Program-made: the position numbers and the translations under genes
In this document: positions 1-9,007 of the stretch, piece by piece
Layout of the letters: every line of letters begins with the position of its first letter
Position numbering within the stretch: position 1 is the first letter of the stretch
The notes under the pieces: model-generated
Told to the model about the DNA's origin: nothing
The model's input: the letters and a program-made list of their open reading frames with translations, nothing else
Database searches by the model: none
DNA from: Littorina saxatilis
Lineage: Eukaryota > Mollusca > Gastropoda > Littorinimorpha > Littorinidae
Assembly: GCF_037325665.1 (NCBI RefSeq)
Contig: NC_090245.1
Location: 52,970,442 to 53,034,441 of the forward strand
Direction of reading: 5' to 3'
Length of the DNA: 64,000 nt

Positions 1-560
1 TGCAACCGGAAGTTGGCGATACTACCGGATTTCTCAGAAAAAAAACCGAAACACCGAAAACCTCCAAAAAAGACAAAACCTTCCCAAAACCTCATCCGAA
101 TTAGAAGAAAAAAATCTTCCTTAGATCGTATTTTGTTAAAGCCATATGTACTCGATGACTATACACGCTAATTGCTTTACCAACAGCTGGAGACATGCTA
201 AATTAAGTTCCCTGCAAAATATTGTGGTCTAGGACCCCTTCAATGTTGAGATATGTTAATTTTCATTTTGATCTGGATCGTCCTATTTATAGATTTGCCA
301 ACAGAGGTAGCGTTGACGCAAGGGAAATAACTCCGCGTCTTTGTTTACATCCAAAGTTTTTGAGACTCTAAAACAAGCTGTAATGCATGTATATGGTCCG
401 CGCATGGTGACATATCGTCATTACATGGTCTTATGGTGCGTTTGACATCGATTATGGGCAAACTACACTTTGTAAACACGGGAGCGCGTACATATGCCTT
501 TAACATTTTTGCTTTAAATCAGAATTTAAATCTGTAACTTTCACCGTTCATGGCTTTATT
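1..560. other. Non-coding, no recognised feature
   Basis: AT-rich unique-looking sequence with no long open frame and no repeat shared with the rest of the window that I could see. Confidence 0.5.
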
Positions 561-671
561 TTAGTGTTTGTGTGTGTCTGTATTGTGCGGCTTTATTGTC
601 CCATAGTGACTTCATCAGTGGCCGCACACACATACATATCTATATATATACATATATATACGACTTGTGTC

Positions 672-674
<3 letters not shown>

Positions 675-736
<62 letters not shown>
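675..736. repeat. (GT)n microsatellite
   Basis: About 31 uninterrupted GT units inside the composite repeat. Confidence 0.95.
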
Positions 737-738
<2 letters not shown>

Positions 739-1680
739 GCGATGCACGCCCAAGGTTCTCGATGGATCTGTTTCAAATTTGGTGGGCATATTCAGGTAGA
801 CCCCGCGGACACAACCTGCTCGATGAGATATTTCAACACGTGCTCTCAGCGCGCCCCGCTGAACCGATTTTGGTTTTTCTCTGGATCCATTCCCAGTAAC
901 TCTTCCTTATCTTCTCCAGTGTTTTCAGCGTTTATCTCCCTTCCTTCGTGTGGCGTCAATCCATATTCCCGTTACTACGTTACTATTTTTAGAATGTCAC
1001 TGCACTGTCCAGAACCGGCTTTCATTGCACCCGTAAGTTGTCCTTACTGTAAAAGTGAAAAGGTCGAATCAATTTATAGCCACGCGAAAAATACACTGTC
1101 ATCTATCTCTATATATTTATAGATATACATATACATCTATATATACGGCTTCTCTGTGTGTGTGTGTGTGTGTGTGTGTTTGTGTGTGGGCAACACCTTT
1201 GGATTGTAGAGTTCTGTTTGTGATGTGGTCTGGCGGCTTTGGTGTGTCTGTATGTTCAGGCCTTCCTTCCAGAAGCCAAAACTGTGGACTTCGCCTTCAA
1301 AGGTGATCATTTTGTGGTGTTTCTGCACTCGGTTACATTTGGCGTCGTCGACAGCGATGGGACTCGACATGAAATGTTCAGGCCACTGAATCATTTTCGT
1401 GCTGTTCCCATTCCACCTGGGAGGGACCTAAGCTTGGCGGGTCCATGGTTCGGAACTTTGGGGACAAAGTTTATTCAAAGGGGGTCGAGTGTGACAGGGA
1501 GACTACCGTCGCCCTTCACAGCAGACTCTGCAGAGTTGTTCGCCTTACAAGTTGTGGGCTTTCCTTGCATGTACCCGTAAGTTGTCCTCACTGTAAAAGT
1601 GCAAAGGTCGAATCTATTTATCGAAAAATCCACTGTCATCTATCTCTATATATTTATATATATAGATAGATATATACGGC

Positions 1681-1684
<4 letters not shown>

Positions 1685-1766
<82 letters not shown>
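1685..1766. repeat. (GT)n microsatellite
   Basis: About 41 GT units inside the composite repeat, in the same relative place as the shorter tract at 1155-1186. Confidence 0.95.
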
Positions 1767-1768
<2 letters not shown>

Positions 1769-2009
1769 TGTAGGCAACACCTGTGGATTGTAGAGTTCTG
1801 TTTGTGATGGGGTCTGGCGGCTTTTGTCTGTCTGTATGTTCTGGCATTTGAAAAGCCATAACAGATAATATAGGGCTTAGAAATAAGCTCTAAAATTCTC
1901 AATCCCTTTTGACAGGACTTCGCCTTCAAAGGTGATTGTGGTGAACCGCCACGCTGTCTGTCTCTGTCTCGCGATTCACCCCGGCGAAGCTGAGCCTATT
2001 CCTCTAGTA

Positions 2010-2010
<1 letters not shown>

Positions 2011-2050
<40 letters not shown>

Positions 2051-2075
2051 GTATCTATATATATACGACTTGTGT

Positions 2076-2125
<50 letters not shown>

Positions 2126-2445
2126 GCAATGCACGGCCAAAGTTCTCGGTGGATCTTTTTCAAATTTGGAGACCGTATTCAGCTACACCCCGGACACAAC
2201 CTCATCGGTGAGATATTTCAACACGGGCTCTCAGCGCGCAGCGCTGAACCAATTTTGGTTTTTCTCTGGATCCATTCCCAGTAACTCTTCCTTATCTTCT
2301 CCAGTGTTTTCAGCCGCGTTTATCTCCCTTCTTCCGTGCGGTGCGCCGGCAAAGCCGGCGTACACCCGGCAGCCGGGTATTCGGCTCGACTCGACTTCTT
2401 CCCGGCGCAGCCGTACCCGGCGAAGCGGGTATTCATCTAGTATAA
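2011..2445 (+). repeat. Composite GT-microsatellite interspersed repeat, second unit
   Basis: Second, head-to-tail unit. It starts with an (AT)n tract (2015-2044) and a (GT)n tract (2077-2123), then repeats the block seen at 729-930 (TTTCAAATTTGG, GAGATATTTCAACACG). It ends with GC-rich near-palindromic text (GCCGGCAAAGCCGGC at 2346) and ATTCATCTAGTAT. The ending resembles that of the preceding unit, which supports two elements of one family side by side. Confidence 0.6.
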
Positions 2446-2474
2446 ATATATATTCCATATATTTTTTCTTCTTC

Positions 2475-2545
2475 TTCTTGTCGATCACTCAGATGGAAAC
2501 GCCGGTTCTCCGCGCAAATGTTGCCGTGCGCTGTTGGTCGTCCAG
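2475..2545 (-). repeat. 70-bp block shared with 38262-38335
   Basis: A run including GTCGATCACTCAGATGGAAA and CCGCGCAAATGTTGC recurs on the opposite strand at 38262-38335. In both copies one end is a short (TTC)n/(GAA)n tract. It is an interspersed repeat fragment of unknown class. Confidence 0.7.
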
Positions 2546-2712
2546 ACTGCCATAGCCCCGGCTATAGCTTCCCTTGCACCGTGGTCGCCGCCTCCGCCGG
2601 CCGGGCCCAGATCTGGCTCCTCAGTGAGGCCATCGTGTAGTGGGCAAGTCTGCAGCAGGTGTTCCGCCGGTTGTCATGCTGCCTGTTTGACAAGGGCACT
2701 GGTCTCACTGGC

Positions 2713-2752
<40 letters not shown>

Positions 2753-2977
2753 ACGATCTGTTCTTTGCCGTAACTGGAGACTGCCTACGTGTGTGCGGTA
2801 ACACTTCGCAATTCCACGCGGCGAAAAACGTGCTGACCTAAATCACAGAAGCAGGCAGAGGAACACAGTCTCTATGCCTTCCTCCTTTCAATGTTTTGTA
2901 CTGCTCTTGTTCAGCCAGTCCTCCGTTTCTTAGACGCTAGATTTGGCGAGTGTGGCGAGGAACTAGTATCGTTTCTT

Positions 2978-2995
2978 ACACACACACACACACAC

Positions 2996-3071
<76 letters not shown>
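2978..3071. repeat. (CA)n microsatellite
   Basis: About 45 CA units with one interruption near 2996, directly followed by a Helentron-like copy. Confidence 0.95.
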
Positions 3072-3072
<1 letters not shown>

Positions 3073-3081
3073 CTATTTATA

Positions 3082-3112
3082 AACAAGTCGCGTAAGGCGA
3101 AAATACAACACA

Positions 3113-3173
<61 letters not shown>

Positions 3174-3247
3174 TACACCACGACCCTCGTCTCGATTCCC
3201 CCCTCTATGTTAAAACATTTAGTCAAAACTTGACTAAATGTAAAAAG
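3082..3247 (+). mobile_element. Helentron/DINE-1-like element, internally deleted copy (a)
   Basis: Carries only the two ends of the family: left end AACAAGTCGCGTAAGGCGAA, a (CA)n tract at 3119-3170, then the right end with CCACGACCCTCGTCTCGATT and the hairpin whose 12-nt arms are ACATTTAGTCAA and TTGACTAAATGT, finishing AAAAAG. The roughly 700-bp interior of other copies (e.g. 5326-6203) is missing. No coding capacity. Class assignment is inference from the hairpin, subterminal inverted repeats and microsatellite. Confidence 0.7.
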
Positions 3248-4520
3248 GAGAAAAGATCGAGCGCCAGTGTAGATAAATGAGGTATACTCTTCCATGCAGA
3301 TTGTTTTGTTTGTTGTTACTTTCATTATTATTTCTTCTTAAATGTGCCAGTCAAGAATACCCCGTGTGCAATGTTTCAACACTCATGGCTGGTCCAAATG
3401 GTATTCGCCTTTCTACACAGGCACCACTGACTGTATAGTCAGTAATACTGCCGTTTCAAATACTTTGCAACACATTTAGCCCAAACAAAGCATGTGTCCG
3501 TACCCCTTCTTTTATTAAAACACAGCTTCGGCCCTTGTTGATTTTAACGAGTCAACCAATTTTCTTGTGCAACAATTTAAACTGGCTTCGCGTGCGTTAA
3601 TTCACTGGCATAGTTAATACACTTACAAGCCGTACATGTTCATTGGCTTTACTGTTGAGTTAAGGTACAAACACAATGTCAAAGAAGTTTTATGAGAGAA
3701 ATTTACAAAAATTGTGTCTGTGCATAGTTTTGGTTTCGTAAACTCCGGGCCGTTCTGCCCACAGGCCTCTTTTGATTGGATTATTCTAACCCCCTAGCTG
3801 TTAATGTTTTCAGTTATAAAACATACCTTGGCATAATGTCAACTCTTTTTGGATTTTCATAATGTTCATCTGATAAAATATATCCATCTACACTAATCGT
3901 CATAAAAAACTAAACACATACATTTAGCTGTAGAACTGACTTTGTGATGCGGCCAGTTATAGTAAAACCAGGTATTTTGCCAGAAAGGTAATTTTTTCCC
4001 CTACCGTTTGAAACAAAGAGTTTCATTTATCATCAAGTAGTGCTTATGCAGTGTACCGGAGACCTAGTGGGACACCCCCCAAAATCAAATTCGCAAAAGC
4101 AAATTTGCAAACACTAAAATACACCAAAAAATTAAAAAGTAAGCAAGAGTGACCCTGTTTTTGATCTCAAATTGAAGAACAACTCTTTTTCTACCCACAC
4201 AAATTGATTTGGTTCATTGTTTGTGCCCAGCAGTGTTGTTTTGCCATTTTGAGAAAGACTGGTGTCAGCCTCGTCAGAACTGAGCCGTAAAAGGCTTGAT
4301 TTCGCGTAATTTTGTGTGTGCTATGTGGGTAAAAACCCCGTATAGTTTGGGAATAGCTTGTTGTATTGCTTTTAAATTTGACATGAATAGTGTTAATACA
4401 ATTGCAAAAGAGTGTGTAAAATATCATGGCGTCACGTTTTGATGAGGTTTTTTTTTGGACGACCTAGAACTTTCAAAGCAGAAAAGTTTGATTTTTTTTT
4501 ATTTTTTTTAATTTTTTTTC
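3248..4520. other. Non-coding, no recognised feature
   Basis: AT-rich sequence without convincing coding frames, tandem repeats or element ends. Ends in a T-rich run that merges into a SINE tail. Confidence 0.5.
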
Positions 4521-4940
4521 TTTATTTATTTATATAGCGCCTTATCCGAAGTTCAAAGCGCTTTATGCCGTGTGAGATGGAATTTTTTACACAATATATC
4601 ACGCATTCACATCGACCAGCAAACCTCAAGCCTGTTAGGCGAATGTTCACCTTTCGCGGCCTTTATTCCAAGTCACACGGGTATTTGATGGACATTTTTA
4701 TCTATGCCTATACAATTTTGCCAGGAAAGACCCTTTTGTCAATCGTGGGATCTTTAACGTGCACACCCCAATATAGTGTACACGAAGGGACCTCGGTTTT
4801 TCGTCTCATCCGAAAGACTAGCACTTGAACCCACCATCTAGGTTAGGAAAGGGGGGAGAAAATAGCGGCCCGACCCAGGGTCGAACACGCAACCTCTCGA
4901 TTCCGAGCGCAAGTGCGTTACCACTCGGCCACCCAGTCCA
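4521..4940 (-). mobile_element. tRNA-headed SINE (Nin-type central domain), minus strand
   Basis: Read on the minus strand, the head (4940 leftwards) has a pol III A box TGGCCGAGTGG (4922-4932) and B box GTGTTCGACCCTGG (4874-4887). The middle holds GTCTTTCGGATGAGACG and GTGCACGTTAAAGATCC, which resemble the deeply conserved Nin-DC SINE domain as I remember it. The 3' tail contains AAGCGCTTTGAACTTC and GGCGCTATATAAATAAA, the tail type shared with L2-like LINEs. At about 420 bp it looks full length. I could not find a clear target-site duplication. Family name is inference; the tRNA head is seen directly. Confidence 0.8.
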
Positions 4941-5130
4941 TGATTAAACTGTAATAACTCTTTTCAGTAAAGTTGCAAAAATTCTGCATTTTGCACACTT
5001 CAACACAAATGAATATTACAATTAGGGATCAATTTTGGTACAAAAGCAACAACGCGCTTGGGTGGTATGGAAATGTGAACGCGAAACAATTACGAAAAAC
5101 AGGTCTTCCAACATCAAAACCCAGCCGTCC

Positions 5131-5233
5131 AGCGCAGGAGACTGAACCACAGAACTTATATTATAAGTTCTGTGGACTGAACTGGCACGTTTTTTATCGC
5201 TGTGAGTGACGTGCCAGTTCGGTCTGCTGCGCT
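5131..5233. repeat. Nested inverted repeats able to form a three-way junction
   Basis: Two hairpins lie side by side inside a third pair of arms. Hairpin 1 has perfect 14-nt arms 5147-5160 and 5162-5175 (CCACAGAACTTATA). Hairpin 2 has perfect 12-nt arms 5179-5190 and 5209-5220 (GAACTGGCACGT). Outer arms 5131-5147 and 5217-5233 match at 15 of 17 positions. Probably the remnant of a foldback element, but the ends are not defined. Confidence 0.75.
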
Positions 5234-5325
5234 AGACTTGGTTTCGCTCAAGTGAGGTATTCTAGTCTAACTCAAGGTAAAATCTTATATCAGAAAACTG
5301 TTCACATTTCAAAATAACAACAACA

Positions 5326-6093
5326 AACAAGTCGCGTAAGGCGAAAATACAACATTTAGTCAAGTAGCTGTCGAACTCACAGAATGAAACTGAACGCAAT
5401 GCAACGCAGCAAGACCGTATACTCGTAGCATCGTCAGTCCACCGCTCACGGCATAGGCAGTGAAATTGACAAGAAGAGCGGGGTAGTAGTTGCGCTAAGA
5501 AGGATAGCACGCTTTTCTGTACCTCTCTTCGTTTTAACTTTCTGAGCGTGTTTTTAATCCAAACATATCATATCTATATGTTTTTGGAATCAGGAACCGA
5601 CAAGGAATAAGATGAAAGTGTTTTTAAATTGATTTCGAAAATTTAATTTTGATAATAATTTTTATATATTTAATTTTCAGAGCTTGTTTTTGATCCAAAT
5701 ATAACATATTTATATGTTTTTGGAATCAGCAAATGATGGAGAATAAGACGAACGTAAATTTGGATAGTTTTATAAAAAAATTATTATTTTTTACAATTTT
5801 CAGATTTTTAATGACCAAAGTCATTAATTAAATTTTAAGCCACCAAGCTGAAATGCAATACCGAAGTCCGGGCTTCGTCGAACATTACTTGACCAAAATT
5901 TCAACCAATTTGGTTAAAAAATGAGGGCGTGACAGTGCCGCCTCAACTTTCACGAAAAGCCGGATATGACGTCATCAAAGACATTTATCAAAAAAATGAA
6001 AAAAACGTATGGGGATATCATACCCAGGAACTCTCATGTCAAATTTCATAAAGATCGGTCCAGTAGTTTGGTCTGAATCGCTCTACACGCACG

Positions 6094-6134
<41 letters not shown>

Positions 6135-6203
6135 CACGACCCTCGTCTCGATTCCCCCCTCTATGTTAAAACATTTAGTAATAACTTGACTAAATGTAAA
6201 AAG
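5326..6203 (+). mobile_element. Helentron/DINE-1-like element, full-length copy (b)
   Basis: Left end AACAAGTCGCGTAAGGCGAA, subterminal ACATTTAGTCAAGT, a conserved block, and two diverged internal repeats (near 5540-5640 and 5680-5760, each with AACATAT...TATATGTTTTTGGAATCA). Then come CATAAAGATCGGTCCAGTAG, a (CA)n tract at 6096-6129, and a right-end stem sequence ending TAAATGTAAAAAG. No transposase or helicase frame, so non-autonomous. A 60-80 codon frame at the left is shared with copy 29699-31078 and is repeat sequence, not a gene. Superfamily is inferred. Confidence 0.8.
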
Positions 6204-6403
6204 CATGCAACACAAGATTCATGATTTACACAAAAATGTTCACAGCTATAGCTGGCTGCCTGGTTTGGTCAGCAAAACCAGTCCAACAGGTAAATACCTA
6301 AAAAATACTTTATTGCCATAGGCATAGGGCTTAAAACTATAAAAACTACATACAAGAGTAATCTAACTTGTTTCCCTGACTATTACAACAACACTGAGTG
6401 AGT

Positions 6404-6461
<58 letters not shown>

Positions 6462-7387
6462 CGTGTGTGTGTGTGTGTGTGTTAAACAAGCAAACCATTA
6501 GTCTACAATAATAACATTACATTTAACATACACAATAATTACAAAAGACAAATAATCACTCTGTCACAGGAGGACAGGATGGAAGGAATAAAATTCAATT
6601 TTAAAGATCAGTGGTCCATAATACCATGGGAGGTAACTTAAACTTTCTCTGGTAAGATTTGTTACATCCCTTAGATGATTAAAATAGGGGTCAAGGTCGA
6701 AGTGAAAACGAGACAAGCTTGTTTTGGTTGGGAAATAAAGTACCATTCGCTGCACTGTCTTTTTCCTCAAATAAAGAGAATTCTTTTGATCGAGATCACG
6801 ACAGCTAAGCGAAGGTAAGCTGACTACCGTTTTAACGCTGTTGTTAACAAATGTATCTTTATTAATTTCCGGTGTAAACCTCAGAATGCCAAAGAAACAA
6901 TGACATATTTGTGATTTGATGGGATTGGGGTCGCGTTGCTCGAATGACGAATCTTGTGAAATAATCCACAACTTGCACAAGGTTGGGACATTTCTGTTGT
7001 TTACTGTCCACAGTTTTAATACGAACTTATATTTAGATTGTGACCCCTTGTAAAGCTGTCATGGATTCAATTTTGCTGCCGAAGAAAGTGCTAGTAATCC
7101 TGGCGTGCAACATCCGTTTTCTTCTTCTTCTTCTTCTTCTTCCCGTGGGGGACCGGATCCAATTTCTTGGATGTTGAAGGTCCCGCATTCTTTCGCACGC
7201 AGTCCCTCTCGTTTGAATGATGCGATATTTGAAGTCTTACACGTAAAATAAAATCATTTGTCATCATTTTCACGAGTTTTCATTCACAAACACCTGGGAA
7301 ATAAATCTCATGTTTCCCATGCAATAACTCGAGGTGGTGAATGGGTTTGAGCTTTCAGGTGAAACGTGGATTGTCAAAGTAAAAGCC
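6204..7387. other. Non-coding stretch with a GT tract and one unassigned frame
   Basis: Holds a (GT)n tract at 6407-6481. A 138-codon frame on the minus strand (6980-6564) lacks any motif I recognise, shows no splice-supported neighbours and is AT-rich; I regard it as chance or an old repeat. A (TTC)n tract lies at 7121-7142. Confidence 0.45.
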
Positions 7388-7455
7388 AATCAGGCTGATT
7401 GTTTGATGTGTGGAACCATCGCGGCTTTGGATTTTCGTTTCCGAGGACAACGATT
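7388..7455 (+). promoter_or_regulatory. Possible EDC3 promoter and 5' untranslated exon
   Basis: The EDC3 start codon sits exactly at a 3' splice site (8843/8844), so at least one untranslated exon must lie upstream. A candidate is the segment ending CAACGATT at 7455, followed by a consensus donor GTAAGT. A CCAAT box (GCCAATCAG) lies about 60 bp before it at 7387-7395. This is a guess from signals only; other upstream donors are possible. Confidence 0.25.
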
Positions 7456-7805
7456 GTAAGTATTCACTCTCAAAGACCCAATCAATGTTGATAATTACCG
7501 CGGCGACTCATGGTCAATTTGCAACTTATCTCTGTAATCGCAAAATCCACAACGAAAAGTCATAAACACTTAAAAGTAAAGAAATATGCTCAACACTTAC
7601 TGAAATCACAGGTATGATCGCAGCTCTGTACATTTTCAGACTGGAAGAAAAGCGTCAACAAGCTACGTGTGACGTCACATACAAGTTTGATGTGTTATCT
7701 CGTGCTACTGTGACGATGCTTTGTGGCCCGGAGTTGGATTCTAAAAATTCGTCTCCCTGTGGGTTTTTGTGCATTTTGTTGCACAACCAAAATGATGACA
7801 AAAAC

Positions 7806-7986
7806 GATGTTTGGTGGCTTGTTGTCAGACCAGCATTTTGTTGTTGGTCCTCGGGGAGCATATCGCCTTTTGTCTCATATTTATCAACCGCGGCCTTCGG
7901 CCTTGGTCGATAAAGATGAAACAAAAGACGATACGGTCCCCTTGGACCAACAAAAAAGCTGGTCTGTCAACAAGCCACCAAACATC
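7806..7986. mobile_element. Foldback (long inverted repeat) element F1
   Basis: Two arms of about 85 bp meet at a GC-rich centre (GCGGCCTTCGGCC near 7892). The outer ends are GATGTTTGGTGGCTTGTTG and its near-perfect complement ending CAAGCCACCAAACATC. No coding capacity; a foldback MITE is the likely explanation. No target-site duplication was recognised. Confidence 0.7.
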
Positions 7987-8843
7987 TTATAATGGACGTG
8001 ATGTGCAAATCTTCAAACAAAGACATATATACCGTGATAATCAATTACACTTACAGAGTGGCTCTTTCAGTCTTTGTCGGCTGAGGAGCCACAACAACTG
8101 AAGGTTGTTAAACTTAAAGTACCACACACACAAAATGCATTGTCATTTTATTCCAAGTCACTTACTGATTGAGCACATTAGCAAACCAACCAGTGTGTGA
8201 AATCACTTAGTGACAGTGTGACAGGGTGAGCAATCACCAATTATAGAGTAAAGCTGTTGTCATTGTCCAGTCTAGTGTTTGTAGTTCATCTTTCTGATCG
8301 ATTTGTGTTTTGCGTCATTTCATTATTCTTTAAACTAAAAGGACTGGTGTGCACCAGCCGTGTCCAGCTGCAAACAGTCTCCCTTTGAGTGAAGCAATTT
8401 TCTTAATCCCTTTGAACTTGAAGTGGACAGGCCACCTGTGTCTGAGGCAGGCAACCCTGTCTGCAGGGGTAATATGCAATCTGACAGCCGACTGCCTTTG
8501 ACAAACAGACCACTCAAAAATGTTAGGACAGATGCCAGAGCTTTTGAACCGGCCCCCCCAAATCTCAACTGGAACATAAAATCTTTGATGAGATTATTAT
8601 GCATCATGGCTCTAAACTCCCTTTAGTTTAGACAGGCAAGGAAACATGGACGGGTAGTGTTCTTTGGGGGCTGTTTTCTTTGTTGAGGAAACTTGGAGAT
8701 ACATGACATTTTGTGTCATCGCCGTGTAAGATTACATTTACAGTATGCATATATATGTCATTGTAAATATTATGAGACATTGCCAGGAGCTTGGATTTTT
8801 AGCAATTTTACAGCTCATTTTACATTTTTCTGTTGCTGTGCAG
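7987..8843 (+). other. Probable 5' intron of EDC3, no other feature
   Basis: Unique-looking sequence without element ends or good coding frames. It ends in a pyrimidine-rich tract and CAG acceptor directly at the EDC3 start codon. Confidence 0.4.
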
Positions 8844-9007
8844 ATGAGCAAAGAGTGGGTCGGATGTGTGGTGTCTGTTCACTGTGGGAGCTCGCTGGGT
8901 CACTTCCAGGGGCAGGTGATAAACATCAACGAACATGAGCAGACAGTCACACTTAATAAACCATACCAAAATGGTAAAAAGTGTCAGGTGGATAAAGTCA
9001 TTATTCA
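8844..9007 (+). CDS. EDC3: EDC3 coding exon 1: LSm domain
   Basis: Starts with ATG immediately after the acceptor CTGTGCAG, and reads MSKEWVGCVVSVHCG then VTLNKPYQNGKKC, the EDC3 type of divergent LSm fold that ends at the donor GTAAGT. It ends in phase 2 (CA plus G gives Gln55). The ATG is chosen because it aligns with the human start and has an in-frame splice signal just upstream. Confidence 0.93.

Larger units (their letters stand above)
561..2010 (+). repeat. Composite GT-microsatellite interspersed repeat, first unit
   Basis: Long repeat alternating AT-rich and GT-microsatellite stretches with conserved blocks. The block at 1021-1260 recurs at 1573-1845 (both begin CCCGTAAGTTGTCC and share GGATTGTAGAGTTCTG). 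The block at 729-930 recurs at 2122-2320 in the next unit. The unit ends in a GC-rich motif followed by CTCTAGTAT at about 2008. The same blocks recur in reverse orientation at 48887-49857, so this is a dispersed family and not a local gene. The apparent open frames here are Cys/Val-rich translations of the GT tracts. Superfamily not recognised. Confidence 0.65.

Noticed and set aside
3001-3170. CRISPR-like array
   Set aside because: Regular short repeats here are simple CA microsatellites; the genome is eukaryotic and no spacers exist. The 58-bp array at 57358 has no unique spacers either.
5262-5510. Minus-strand frame of 82 codons nearly repeated at 30894-31091
   Set aside because: Both lie in the left block of the Helentron-like repeat in its two orientations; the shared protein is a by-product of repeat identity, with no start context, splice sites or known domain.
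6564-6980. 138-codon minus-strand frame
   Set aside because: No recognisable motif, no neighbouring exon signals, and AT-rich codon use; could be an eroded repeat but nothing supports a gene.
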